Shown one piece after another: positions 28,851 to 40,630 of a stretch of DNA of 64,000 nt. The stretch comes from Eledone cirrhosa. Its lineage: Eukaryota > Mollusca > Cephalopoda > Octopoda > Eledonidae. Each line of letters opens with the position of its first letter. Position 1 is the stretch's first letter. Location of the stretch: the NCBI GenBank assembly GCA_964016885.1, contig OZ024742.1, positions 3,198,275 to 3,262,274 on the forward strand, given 5' to 3'. Under the pieces are notes generated by a model, which saw only the letters and a list, made by a program, of their open reading frames with translations, did no database searches and was not told the origin of the DNA. Both the position numbers and the translations under genes were made by a program.

Positions 28851-28910
28851 GTTGTTTTGATTGACCTGATGAGTCCTTAATAGGACGAAACATTGTCGGC
28901 TAATAAAAAC
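28851..28910 (+). ncRNA. hammerhead ribozyme, canonical core
   Basis: CUGAUGA is at 28866-28872. Stem II is GUCC (28873-28876), loop UUAAUA, GGAC (28883-28886). GAAA is at 28887-28890, and stem III is a minimal AC/GU closing AUU. The cleavage triplet GUC is at 28895-28897, with predicted scission after 28897. Stem I is interrupted: C28865-G28898 and G28863-C28900, then UUA with UAAU after a bulge, then UUUU with AAAA. A two-base-pair stem III is typical of hammerheads reported in PLEs, which tend to act as dimers. Core and stem II fit the consensus exactly. Confidence 0.75.
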
Positions 28911-29047
28911 TTTTGATGTATTAAAGGATTCTTTGTTTTACTCTCTTAATTTTTTGGCTCTGTTTAACTGCATTGAGCTATACCTTTTACTGTCATTTCT
29001 ATAATACGAAGAGGGTGTTTGACTCAAACACGCTCCAGTATTCTAAT

Positions 29048-29050
<3 letters not shown>

Positions 29051-29119
<69 letters not shown>
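29051..29119. repeat. (TA)n between two opposed PLE ends
   Basis: Pure TA separating the plus-strand PLE end (to about 29050) from the minus-strand PLE end that starts at 29120. Confidence 0.9.
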
Positions 29120-29125
<6 letters not shown>

Positions 29126-29164
29126 TTCAAAACATTAACAAAATAGATATTCTTGTGATAAAGT

Positions 29165-29237
29165 ATATTTTCTTATACATATTTCAGAGGTACTGAGTGA
29201 GTTAAGTTCAAAAGTACGTCCTCATCAGATAAAATAA
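29165..29237 (-). ncRNA. hammerhead ribozyme at a minus-strand PLE end
   Basis: Read on the minus strand: stem I UUAUUUUAU (29237-29229) pairs with AGAAAAUA (29173-29166) through seven pairs and one A-G. CUGAUGA is at 29228-29222. Stem II GGACGUACU (29221-29213) pairs with AGUACCUCU (29194-29186) through nine positions with one C-C. GAAA is at 29185-29182. Stem III is AUA/UAU, and cleavage is predicted after AUA at 29174. All parts of a type I hammerhead are present. Confidence 0.7.
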
Positions 29238-30755
29238 GATGATGCATGACATACCCTGACATAGTAGATGGTTAAGATTCAGTCATGGTAGTGAGTAATA
29301 TATGACAAAACTCAATATTTATACCTTAATATTGAGAACATGAGAAAAATATATAATACATACAATAGGGAGTGTGCATGTAATATAGATTAAAAAATAC
29401 ATGGCATCAATATAACAGTTTAAAAATTTAAATTACTGAAGAAAGAGGAAAGAAAGGAAAGCATAGAGGAAGAAACAGCTGATGGGATAATATAGTTAGT
29501 TAGTGCCTCGAAAGACAAATGAGAGATGATTAAAGAGAGAGAGAGAGACAAAGGGGAATAATTTATGTTCAAGTTTATAGACAATTATCCATATATACAA
29601 TATATATCTAAACTTACTTGGTTGATCGTTAATATTCAAAATATTTAATTTAAGTTAGTTCAGAGTAATGAATAATATTTTAAGTTTTAAAAGTTAATAG
29701 GTATCTGTATTAATATTATAGTATACTATCAAGTTTAATTTCTAAAATTCAAATTTTATGAAATCAAATTTAAAGGATTTATGAACACGAGAAAGAAAAT
29801 ATATAATGTTTTTATAACATCACGAAGGTAAACTTTACCAAAATTATTTATAATATTGACAACAGTTTATATAATATAATTTATAAAATAATTATAGTTA
29901 TAATTATTAAAGAATTCATGATTAACAATTTCAGTGCCTAAAAGATCAACAGGCCTTATAATTAAACTTAAAGAAGTCTGAATTTTAAATAATATATATG
30001 TGTTAATCAAAAAATATACAAGGATTATATTGTCTAAAGTCTTAAGGTGATACCTTTCAAATATATATAACATAATACAATAATACAATATAGTAAATAA
30101 GTTACTGAAAATATTGTTAAAAAATATTGTTAAAAATTTATGTTTTATATCAATTATTGTAAAAGGATCATTTATTTGGTATATACTATAAATATATAAG
30201 TCAAAACTACATGAGTCCTAAGGATAAGGGCTAGATACAAAATAAATATAAAAATAAAAATAAAAAGTGAAAAATAATGAATTGTTTGCGAAACTTAAAA
30301 ATGCCCAATATTAAAAATATAGTTTAAAATGTAATAGGGTTTTAATATATAGTAGACAAAAGATACTTCTCAAATGTCCAGTGAATGTGATAGAAAGAGG
30401 AGCTAAAGACTTGAAAAAGCCGAAGGTAATCTAAATTTAATTAAAATAAATTAAATTATATTAAATTAAGTAATAATCATTATATAATTTCGAACATCCG
30501 GGGAATATCTAACACTTATAAAAATATAGAGTCATTTGAGTATCTAAATTATTTATAAATGTAACTACGAACATGTTATTATACTAGATAAACATATTTG
30601 TACAACTATATAGAGAGAGTATTAAAGGTATTAATGAAACTATATACATTTAATAAATAAATAATTATAATCATTATTAGTAATGCTATAATTGTAGTTT
30701 TACCCCCAGTTCAGTGGAGAGAGAGACCAATATTTGTCGACTAGTATGGTTTGTT
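29238..30755 (-). other. A-rich UTR-like region upstream of the minus-strand hammerhead
   Basis: No gene is visible. The composition (A/G-rich on plus, T/C-rich on minus) and the position before a hammerhead match the PLE 3' UTR at 38468-39690. I infer a PLE pLTR fragment on the minus strand. Confidence 0.4.
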
Positions 30756-30759
30756 ATAT

Positions 30760-30849
30760 TTATGATACACATCTCTCTCATTTCCATGTTTGTTTATGTT
30801 GCTTCTATAAATTGACTGTTCTATTTACATTATTCCGCTATATTATCTG

Positions 30850-30895
<46 letters not shown>

Positions 30896-31008
30896 GTGTG
30901 TGTATTCGATCTTTGTATATATTATGTATTTACCAGTGCTCTTTGTAATCACAATTCTAGATTTTTCCTTTTAAAGAAAGAAAAGAAAAAATGTTCTTAC
31001 AATCATTT
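30760..31008 (+). repeat. uninterrupted copy of a duplicated segment (candidate empty site)
   Basis: This segment consists of left part 30760-30853, a (TA)n tract 30851-30893 and right part 30889-31008. The left part is reverse-complemented at 39908-40001 and the right part at 31605-31725. In that inverted copy the TA tract between them holds the whole compound PLE (31782-39886). This copy is therefore a candidate pre-insertion allele of the same sequence. Confidence 0.75.
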
Positions 31009-31009
31009 A

Positions 31010-31090
31010 TATATATGATGAGGACGTACTGTTGAACTTAACTCAGTACCTCTGAAATATGTAAAATAAAATATACTTGATCACAAGAAT
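31010..31090 (+). ncRNA. hammerhead remnant with core substitution C3A
   Basis: Inverted relative of the hammerhead at 29165-29237, with homology spanning 29117-29225 and 31013-31125. Stem II (GGACGUACU/AGUACCUCU), GAAA and the start of stem III are kept, but the first core element reads AUGAUGA. Loss of C3, which pairs with G8 in the active fold, should inactivate it. Confidence 0.6.
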
Positions 31091-31227
31091 ATCTATTTTG
31101 TTAATATTTTGAATTAATATTAATAACTCTGGAAAACCATTTTTGTTGAGTGCTTCCAATCTATTGTAAAACTCGGTCTTTGATTTATTCATTGAACCTT
31201 GTTTAACTTTTAAATATATATATCTAT

Positions 31228-31604
<377 letters not shown>

Positions 31605-31718
31605 AAAAGATTGTAAGGACACCTTTTTCTTTTCTTTCTTTAAAAGGAAAAATCTAGAATTGTGATTACAAAGAGCACTGGTGAACACATAATATATACA
31701 AAGATCGAATACACACAC

Positions 31719-31781
<63 letters not shown>
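31605..31781 (-). repeat. right half of the inverted duplicate, plus (TA)n at the PLE insertion
   Basis: 31605-31725 is the reverse complement of 30889-31008 with small differences. The (TA)n at 31719-31781 then meets the end of the inverted partial PLE. Confidence 0.85.
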
Positions 31782-31786
<5 letters not shown>

Positions 31787-34262
31787 AGATCAAAAGATGG
31801 TTAAAGGAGTTCAATATATTTTATTATGCGCATTTCAAAAACAAACATCATCAAACAATAATATTTGTGTTTTCATCAGATAAAACAGGAGAACATGATA
31901 TGAAGGCTAAAAAAACACTTGTTGATAGTGCAGTTTTAAATCAACATATGAAAAGTGGTTTTAGATTGATGTGTGATATTGGGAAAAATATTTTATTTAG
32001 AGAGGGGGGGAGAGAAAAGGATGAAAAGGGAAGGAGATGAGAGGGAGAGATGGGTGATAGAGAGAAAGAGATAGTTTTTATAACAGAGAGGAGATATATT
32101 TTATATAGAGGGGTTGAAAACCGTTGGAAGATACTGTATAAATTAAAAATTTTGAAAATTAACGAAGGGAGGATATGTGCGAGGAAAAAATATATTATAT
32201 TTAGGGAGGGGTGGGGGTGGAAAGGATGAAAAAAAGGGAGGAGATGAGAGTGAAGGTGGAAAGGGAGAGATGGGTGATAGAGAGAAAGAGATAGTTTTTA
32301 TAACTGAGAAAAAGATATAATGTTTTAATATAGAGAGGTTGGGAACCGTTGGAAGATAATGTATAAATTAAAGGAATTTGAAAATTAACGAAGGGAAATT
32401 ATGTATGGAGATAGAGAGAAAAAAATAACGAAGGGAGATTATGTATGGAGATAGAGAGAAAAAAATAATAATTGTGGGTGAATATTCAAAAGGAGAAATG
32501 TAGGAATCTTAAAATTAGCAAAGAGAAAAAGTTTATGTATAGGATTTGAGAAAAATTTATATTGAATTCATATGTATTAATAATGAGTTCGTTGATGGGG
32601 AGAAAAAAATAATAATAATAAATTAAGGATGAAATTGAGATTAAAAAGATTTATGATAGAGAGAAAAAATAATAATGATTGCGGATGAATACTCAAAATG
32701 TCAAAAACAAATGTTATTGTTTTACGAAGAGATATAATGAGGGTGATGAGTAAACGGGTATTATAGAGTGTATAATGCCCTTTAAAGTAAGGTAGATGGG
32801 TATATTTTAAAGAATATATGAGTATATATTAAAAAAAATATATATAATAATAAATTAAGGATGAAATTGAGATTAAAAAGATTTATGATAGAGGGAAAAA
32901 AAAAAAAATAATAATGATTGCGGATGAATATTCAAAATGTCAAAAACAAATGTTATTGTTTTACGAGAAGATAGGATGAGGTAAATGAATAAACGAGTAC
33001 TATAGAGTGTATAATGCCCTTTAAAGTAAGGTAGATGGGTATATTTTAAAGAGGTGTATGTATATGTGCCTTTGAGAAAAGATTCTAAATTGATAAAGAA
33101 TTGAATATTAACTGTATACTTTGTGAAAAGTTCTATGGAATTTATGAAGGCAGATGGAAAACAAATCCGAGCGTCTATTTATTATGGATTCTAGGTTAGA
33201 GATAATGGTAAATTTTTCATTTAGGCAGAGATTACAGATTTTAGATAGAGAACTGTTCAAGTACGAGGATGCAGAAGAAATCTTTTTCCAAAAGATGTTA
33301 TATTTAATGTTTTTGTCTTTTAAGGACCATATGAGTTCTGAGAGAGCAGTGTTAGTTCTTTTAAGTTTGTATTTGAAAGATGAATGATGATTATAGAGAC
33401 GAGCTTTAAAAGAGGTGGAAGTGGAGCCAAAATAGGTGAAGGAGTTGGTGCTAGTTATAATTTTACATTCATAAATTAAGTTTTTATCGAGGCAATGGTT
33501 GTTGAGAGGACATTTATTTTTAATGCGGCAGTTGCAATTAGAGAGATTATTAATGAGTGATCTAGTGTTATCTATAGAAGGAATTGGATTGGAGAAGTTG
33601 TTTGCGATAGGAATAATAGGAATAATAGTTTCTTGATTTAGAGTTGGATTATGAACATTTAGCGAAGTTGTGTTTGACGTTGCATTTGGGTTTACAGAAG
33701 TTAGCCTAGGGTTTACAATGACGTCAGGAGTACTATTATTGTTATTATGAGATTCAATATTGGAAGGAAGAGATTTAGTATTTAATATTTTGTTGTTGTG
33801 TTTAGAAATGATGTTGGAAATATTGGAGGATGTAGAATACGAAAATTTAATGGTGTGTTTGTTAAATATTTTACTATAGATATGTGAGGGAGGGAAGCAT
33901 TTATTTAAGGCACTAAAAAATAATTTAGGAATATTGTTATTAATAGAGATGGAGAAAGGAGCATTATACCAGATTATGTTTTTGTATCTAGGTCTTTTAT
34001 TAAAATTATTGGAATGGTTATGATTAAATATTCTACTGTAAGTTTTCCTAGAATTTGTTTCTTTATTATATTTGATTTTATCTGGATAGCCAGCTTTAGA
34101 AAGTGCGTTATTATAGTAATTGGCGTTAGCATCAAAGATGTTTTTATTAGAAGATATGTTAGATATTCTATTTCCAATATTATTAACTATAGCATTCTTG
34201 ATATTGGTAGGATGGTTAGATTTAAAGTTAACATAATTAAGATTCTCATTGTTTTTAAAGCT
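31782..34262 (-). mobile_element. inverted partial copy (a) of compound PLE 5
   Basis: Minus-strand copy of 37316 to about 39795 of the full element. It encodes a 390-codon frame (34280 to 33108) with NNENLNYVNFKSN, the CNCRIKNKCPLNNHCL cluster and the GIY-YIG domain, ending FHKVYS. The frame is identical in translation to the C-terminal part of the full ORF, and the 3' UTR and hammerhead follow. The RT domain is missing. It meets copy (b) head to head near 34262 at a few shared bases. Identity of all three C-terminal frames implies a single recent event or very recent conversion. Confidence 0.9.
31818..31886 (-). ncRNA. hammerhead ribozyme in inverted PLE 5 copy
   Basis: Same motif as 35791-35859, read on the minus strand: stem I from 31886, CUGAUGA 31879-31873, GAAA 31836-31833, stem III AUGCGCAU, cleavage predicted after A at 31825. 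Confidence 0.75.
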
Positions 34263-35985
34263 CGTCTCTATAATCATCATTCATCTTTCAAATACAAACT
34301 TAAAAGAACTAACACTGCTCTCTCAGAACTCATATGGTCCTTAAAAGACAAAAACATTAAATATAACATCTTTTGGAAAAAGATTTCTTCTGCATCCTCG
34401 TACTTGAACAGTTCTCTATCTAAAATCTGTAATCTCTGCCTAAATGAAAAATTTACCATTATCTCTAACCTAGAATCCATAATAAATAGACGCTCGGATT
34501 TGTTTTCCATCTGCCTTCATAAATTCCATAGAACTTTTCACAAAGTATACAGTTAATATTCAATTCTTTATCAATTTAGAATCTTTTCTCAAAGGCACAT
34601 ATACATACACCTCTTTAAAATATACCCATCTACCTTACTTTAAAGGGCATTATACACTCTATAGTACTCGTTTATTCATTTACCTCATCCTATCTTCTCG
34701 TAAAACAATAACATTTGTTTTTGACATTTTGAATATTCATCCGCAATCATTATTATTTTTTTTTTTTTTTTTTCCCTCTATCATAAATCTTTTTAATCTC
34801 AATTTCATCCTTAATTTATTATTATATATATTTTTTTTTTTTTTAATATATACTCATATATTCTTTAAAATATACCCATCTACCTTACTTTAAAGGGCAT
34901 TATACACTCTATAATACCCGTTTACTCATCACCCTCATTATATCTCTTCGTAAAACAATAACATTTGTTTTTGACATTTTGAGTATTCATCCGCAATCAT
35001 TATTATTTTTTTTCTCTCTATCATAAATCTTTTTAATCTCAATTTCATCCTTAATTTATTATTATTATTTTTTTCTCCCCATCAACGAACTCATTATTAA
35101 TACATATGAATTCAATATAAATTTTTCTCAAATCCTATACATAAACTTTTTCTCTTTGCTAATTTTAAGATTCCTACATTTCTCCTTTTGAATATTCACC
35201 CACAATTATTATTTTTTTCTCTCTATCTCCATACATAATCTCCCTTCGTTATTTTTTTCTCTCTATCTCCATACATAATTTCCCTTCGTTAATTTTCAAA
35301 TTCCTTTAATTTATACATTATCTTCCAACGGTTCCCAACCTCTCTATATTAAAACATTATATCTTTTTCTCAGTTATAAAAACTATCTCTTTCTCTCTAT
35401 CACCCATCTCTCCCTTTCCACCTTCACTCTCATCTCCTCCCTTTTTTTCATCCTTTCCACCCCCACCCCTCCCTAAATATAATATATTTTTTCCTCGCAC
35501 ATATCCTCCCTTCGTTAATTTTCAAAATTTTTAATTTATACAGTATCTTCCAACGGTTTTCAACCCCTCTATATAAAATATATCTCCTCTCTGTTATAAA
35601 AACTATCTCTTTCTCTCTATCACCCATCTCTCCCTCTCATCTCCTTCCCTTTTCATCCTTTTCTCTCCCCCCCTCTCTAAATAAAATATTTTTCCCAATA
35701 TCACACATCAATCTAAAACCACTTTTCATATGTTGATTTAAAACTGCACTATCAACAAGTGTTTTTTTAGCCTTCATATCATGTTCTCCTGTTTTATCTG
35801 ATGAAAACACAAATATTATTGTTTGATGATGTTTGTTTTTGAAATGCGCATAATAAAATATATTGAACTCCTTTAACCATCTTTTGATCTTATATTATGC
35901 ATACTCCAGTCCCACAAACTGTAGAGTGCTTCTTATCCGATATCTGCATTGCTTTATTGTACTACAATAAAACTCACCTCCTACA
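34262..35985 (+). mobile_element. upstream pLTR (b) of compound PLE 5
   Basis: This is a direct repeat of 38166-39886 placed immediately before the full element. It holds the last 96 codons of GIY-YIG, the stop, the 3' UTR, the hammerhead and the terminal sequence up to AACTCACCTCCTACAT. Differences I noticed are mostly homopolymer and TA run lengths. A tandem partial copy of the 3' end in front of the ORF is the classic Penelope pseudo-LTR arrangement. Confidence 0.9.
35791..35859 (+). ncRNA. hammerhead ribozyme in upstream pLTR of PLE 5
   Basis: Stem I GUUUUAU (35791-35797) pairs with AUAAAAU (35853-35859) over seven positions including one G-U. CUGAUGA is at 35798-35804. Stem II AAACACAAA pairs with UUUGUUUUU with one mismatch, and GAAA is at 35841-35844. 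Stem III AUGCGCAU is self-complementary with almost no loop, so it is better suited to a dimer. Cleavage is predicted after A35852 (AUA). In a transcript this would define the 5' end of the RNA within the pLTR. Confidence 0.78.
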
Positions 35986-36064
35986 TTTACTTGCTCCTTA
36001 ACGGTTGAGCGCTTACTCTCATATTGGATACCTTTTGATGGTCCTTCACCTCTTCTTCTACAAC

Positions 36065-38467
36065 ATGGATTATTACAACATAACCAATTCTACTAAAGAC
36101 ATTCCTATACCTGGTAAATCTGAATTCACCAAACTTCTTATTGAAAAAACTGACTCCTTCGTAAGAAGACTTAGATGGACAGCCTATTTCTATGACCAGC
36201 GCCTAAAAGGGAACTTTCATACCAAAGAACACAACTTCCTCGATCATCTTTTTAATTCCAGACGAAATCCTCCTTCCAACAAAAATCTAGCACAATTCGA
36301 GGAAGAATTAACTAAAATTATAAAAAATCTTAAATTCAAGAGATACCCTTACAAAGGACAAGAGCACCTTGTAAATCTCAAGAACACAATCTCTAACCTA
36401 AATTCCTCAAAAAATGTTTTAGTCCACTCTGACAAAACCAATAACCTATATGGTATTTCCAAGGATAATTATAACAACCTTATCCTAAAGGAACTTAGGA
36501 AAAAGTATCGTAAAACCAACCATGAAAATTTAGAATGCATAAACCTTGAAGCCTATGAGATTATGTCAAAACTTGGCATTGAAAAAAAGACCGAACCATT
36601 CCTCCCAAGAACTCCGAGGATAAATCTCAAGGATCACAAAAACAATTTTCGCACTGAACTACCTGTTAGATTAATCGCCCCCTCTAAATCTGATCTGGGG
36701 GTTGTTAGTAAAGCCATCTTGGATAGGATTATCCCACAGGTTAGTTCTAATTGCTCTTCTTTAAACCTAAATTTATGGTTTGGTACTTCTGAAGTGATTG
36801 GCTGGTTCAACAAATTGGATAATAAAAACAAACTAAAATTTATTCAATTCGATATTGCCAGCTACTATTCCTCCATTTCGCCTTCACTTCTCAATAATGC
36901 TCTATCTTTCGCACTTAAATATTCTGACATCACCACAGATGAACTTCACATCATCCTCACCGCACGTAAAACCATCCTAGAGTTCAACAACGAATATTGG
37001 ACCAGAGCCGATACCTCTAACAACTTCGACATCACAATGGGAGCATCCGATTCATCCCAATTGACTGATTTAATTGGTATCTTCATTTTGAACTCTTTGA
37101 GTCGGAAAATTCCTCAACTTCGCGGTGGAATTTATCGTGACGATGGACTCTTTACTATCCTAAATTGCAATATAGTTAAACTTAATATTATTAAGAACAA
37201 TATACGTAATCTCTTTAACCAACATAACCTAAAAATTGAATTTGATAATAGTACCAAACTAGCTAATTTCTTGGATGTATCTCTTAATCTTGACACTGGC
37301 CTATATTACCCTTACCATAAAAACAATGAGAATCTTAATTATGTTAACTTTAAATCTAACCATCCTACCAATATCAAGAATGCTATAGTTAATAATATTG
37401 GAAATAGAATATCTAACATATCTTCTAATAAAAACATCTTTGATGCTAACGCCAATTACTATAATAACGCACTTTCTAAAGCTGGCTATCCAGATAAAAT
37501 CAAATATAATAAAGAAACAAATTCTAGGAAAACTTACAGTAGAATATTTAATCATAACCATTCCAATAATTTTAATAAAAGACCTAGATACAAAAACATA
37601 ATCTGGTATAATGCTCCTTTCTCCATCTCTATTAATAACAATATTCCTAAATTATTTTTTAGTGCCTTAAATAAATGCTTCCCTCCCTCACATATCTATA
37701 GTAAAATATTTAACAAACACACCATTAAATTTTCGTATTCTACATCCTCCAATATTTCCAACATCATTTCTAAACACAACAACAAAATATTAAATACTAA
37801 ATCTCTTCCTTCCAATATTGAATCTCATAATAACAATAATAGTACTCCTGACGTCATTGTAAACCCTAGGCTAACTTCTGTAAACCCAAATGCAACGTCA
37901 AACACAACTTCGCTAAATGTTCATAATCCAACTCTAAATCAAGAAACTATTATTCCTATTATTCCTATCGCAAACAACTTCTCCAATCCAATTCCTTCTA
38001 TAGATAACACTAGATCACTCATTAATAATCTCTCTAATTGCAACTGCCGCATTAAAAATAAATGTCCTCTCAACAACCATTGCCTCGATAAAAACTTAAT
38101 TTATGAATGTAAAATTATAACTAGCACCAACTCCTTCACCTATTTTGGCTCCACTTCCACCTCTTTTAAAGCTCGTCTCTATAATCATCATTCATCTTTC
38201 AAATACAAACTTAAAAGAACTAACACTGCTCTCTCAGAACTCATATGGTCCTTAAAAGACAAAAACATTAAATATAACATCTTTTGGAAAAAGATTTCTT
38301 CTGCATCCTCGTACTTGAACAGTTCTCTATCTAAAATCTGTAATCTCTGCCTAAATGAAAAATTTACCATTATCTCTAACCTAGAATCCATAATAAATAG
38401 ACGCTCGGATTTGTTTTCCATCTGCCTTCATAAATTCCATAGAACTTTTCACAAAGTATACAGTTAA
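36065..38467 (+). CDS. PLE 5 polyprotein: reverse transcriptase plus GIY-YIG endonuclease, intact
   Basis: The frame is open from 36005 to a TAA at 38465-38467. I chose ATG 36065 (MDYYNIT, 800 codons); ATG 36038 is possible, and 36005 is TTG. RT blocks in order: INLKDHK and LPVRLIAPSKSDLG near residues 185-215, FIQFDIASYYSSI (motif A) near 260, TMGASDSSQLTDLIGIF (motif B) near 325, YRDDGLF (motif C) near 360 and NFLDVSLNLD near 405. An Asn-rich linker, the cysteine cluster CNCRIKNKCPLNNHCL near 660 and GIY-YIG (TYFGSTSTSFKARLYNH) near 700 follow. Catalytic Asp residues are intact. PLEs use the GIY-YIG nick to prime copying of their RNA at the target. Length fits a full-length PLE. The Cys cluster suggests the Neptune-like side of the family, but I cannot confirm the clade. 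Confidence 0.9.
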   Translation: MDYYNITNSTKDIPIPGKSEFTKLLIEKTDSFVRRLRWTAYFYDQRLKGNFHTKEHNFLDHLFNSRRNPPSNKNLAQFEEELTKIIKNLKFKRYPYKGQEHLVNLKNTISNLNSSKNVLVHSDKTNNLYGISKDNYNNLILKELRKKYRKTNHENLECINLEAYEIMSKLGIEKKTEPFLPRTPRINLKDHKNNFRTELPVRLIAPSKSDLGVVSKAILDRIIPQVSSNCSSLNLNLWFGTSEVIGWFNKLDNKNKLKFIQFDIASYYSSISPSLLNNALSFALKYSDITTDELHIILTARKTILEFNNEYWTRADTSNNFDITMGASDSSQLTDLIGIFILNSLSRKIPQLRGGIYRDDGLFTILNCNIVKLNIIKNNIRNLFNQHNLKIEFDNSTKLANFLDVSLNLDTGLYYPYHKNNENLNYVNFKSNHPTNIKNAIVNNIGNRISNISSNKNIFDANANYYNNALSKAGYPDKIKYNKETNSRKTYSRIFNHNHSNNFNKRPRYKNIIWYNAPFSISINNNIPKLFFSALNKCFPPSHIYSKIFNKHTIKFSYSTSSNISNIISKHNNKILNTKSLPSNIESHNNNNSTPDVIVNPRLTSVNPNATSNTTSLNVHNPTLNQETIIPIIPIANNFSNPIPSIDNTRSLINNLSNCNCRIKNKCPLNNHCLDKNLIYECKIITSTNSFTYFGSTSTSFKARLYNHHSSFKYKLKRTNTALSELIWSLKDKNIKYNIFWKKISSASSYLNSSLSKICNLCLNEKFTIISNLESIINRRSDLFSICLHKFHRTFHKVYS

Positions 38468-39886
38468 TATTCAATTCTTTATCAATTTAGAATCTTTTCT
38501 CAAAGGCACATATACATACACCTCTTTAAAATATACCCATCTACCTTACTTTAAAGGGCATTATACACTCTATAGTACTCGTTTATTCATTTACCTCATC
38601 CTATCTTCTCGTAAAACAATAACATTTGTTTTTGACATTTTGAATATTCATCCGCAATCATTATTATTTTTTTTTTTTTTTCCCTCTATCATAAATCTTT
38701 TTAATCTCAATTTCATCCTTAATTTATTATTATATATATTTTTTTTTAATATATACTCATATATTCTTTAAAATATACCCATCTACCTTACTTTAAAGGG
38801 CATTATACACTCTATAATACCCGTTTACTCATCACCCTCATTATATCTCTTCGTAAAACAATAACATTTGTTTTTGACATTTTGAGTATTCATCCGCAAT
38901 CATTATTATTTTTTCTCTCTATCATAAATCTTTTTAATCTCAATTTCATCCTTAATTTATTATTATTATTTTTTTCTCCCCATCAACGAACTCATTATTA
39001 ATACATATGAATTCAATATAAATTTTTCTCAAATCCTATACATAAACTTTTTCTCTTTGCTAATTTTAAGATTCCTACATTTCTCCTTTTGAATATTCAC
39101 CCACAATTATTATTTTTTTCTCTCTATCTCCATACATAATCTCCCTTCGTTATTTTTTTCTCTCTATCTCCATACATAATTTCCCTTCGTTAATTTTCAA
39201 ATTCCTTTAATTTATACATTATCTTCCAACGGTTCCCAACCTCTCTATATTAAAACATTATATCTTTTTCTCAGTTATAAAAACTATCTCTTTCTCTCTA
39301 TCACCCATCTCTCCCTTTCCACCTTCACTCTCATCTCCTCCCTTTTTTTCATCCTTTCCACCCCCACCCCTCCCTAAATATAATATATTTTTTCCTCGCA
39401 CATATCCTCCCTTCGTTAATTTTCAAAATTTTTAATTTATACAGTATCTTCCAACGGTTTTCAACCCCTCTATATAAAATATATCTCCTCTCTGTTATAA
39501 AAACTATCTCTTTCTCTCTATCACCCATCTCTCCCTCTCATCTCCTTCCCTTTTCATCCTTTTCTCTCCCCCCCTCTCTAAATAAAATATTTTTCCCAAT
39601 ATCACACATCAATCTAAAACCACTTTTCATATGTTGATTTAAAACTGCACTATCAACAAGTGTTTTTTTAGCCTTCATATCATGTTCTCCTGTTTTATCT
39701 GATGAAAACACAAATATTATTGTTTGATGATGTTTGTTTTTGAAATGCGCATAATAAAATATATTGAACTCCTTTAACCATCTTTTGATCTTATATTATG
39801 CATACTCCAGTCCCACAAACTGTAGAGTGCTTCTTATCCGATATCTGCATTGCTTTATTGTACTACAATAAAACTCACCTCCTACA
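38166..39886 (+). mobile_element. downstream pLTR (c) and 3' UTR of PLE 5
   Basis: It overlaps the last codons of the polyprotein, then holds about 1.2 kb of T/C-rich UTR, the hammerhead and the terminus at CTCACCTCCTACAT, after which (TA)n resumes. It is near-identical to copy (b). Confidence 0.9.
39692..39760 (+). ncRNA. hammerhead ribozyme in downstream pLTR of PLE 5
   Basis: Same fold as 35791-35859: stem I 39692-39698 with 39754-39760, CUGAUGA 39699-39705, GAAA 39742-39745, cleavage predicted after A39753. Two co-oriented hammerheads about 3.9 kb apart bracket one monomer of the element. Confidence 0.78.
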
Positions 39887-40001
39887 TATATATATATATA
39901 TATATATATGACAGATAATATAGCGGAATAATGTAAATAGAACAGTCAATTTATAGAAGCAACACAAACAAACATAGAAATGAGAGAGATGTGTATCATA
40001 A
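39887..40001 (-). repeat. (TA)n and left half of the inverted duplicate
   Basis: (TA)n at 39887-39908, then 39908-40001, the reverse complement of 30760-30853. Similarity stops at 40001. Confidence 0.85.
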
Positions 40002-40310
40002 AGAATATATAGCAGAATATTGTATCTGATTTAAGAATATTTTTCTGAAGGAAGACGGTATTCCATATTGGCAATGTTATAGAAAATTTTGATGAAACAA
40101 AATGGCTTCTAATTCTATTGGTGACAAAGAAATGTATTGGAGAAAACCAATAAAATGTCTGTTCACAAAGAGTTTCATTCAGTTTATATATTTACAACAT
40201 CGAAGATATAATAATTTGAAGATAATAATCAGAATTCTCATTCATATTTTCAGTCTAACCAGTGGTACATGCATAGAATATTATTAAAATTTAAAATAAA
40301 ACATAGGTGT
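40002..40310. other. no gene seen
   Basis: AT-rich unique-looking sequence between the PLE 5 target segment and the PLE 6 flanking repeats. Confidence 0.4.
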
Positions 40311-40611
<301 letters not shown>

Positions 40612-40630
40612 CTATTGTGTATATGCCAAC

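Noticed and set aside
33974..34556. Plus-strand 180-codon frame joining antisense sequence to GIY-YIG
   Set aside because: It crosses the head-to-head junction of two PLE copies; the first half is antisense of the inverted copy.
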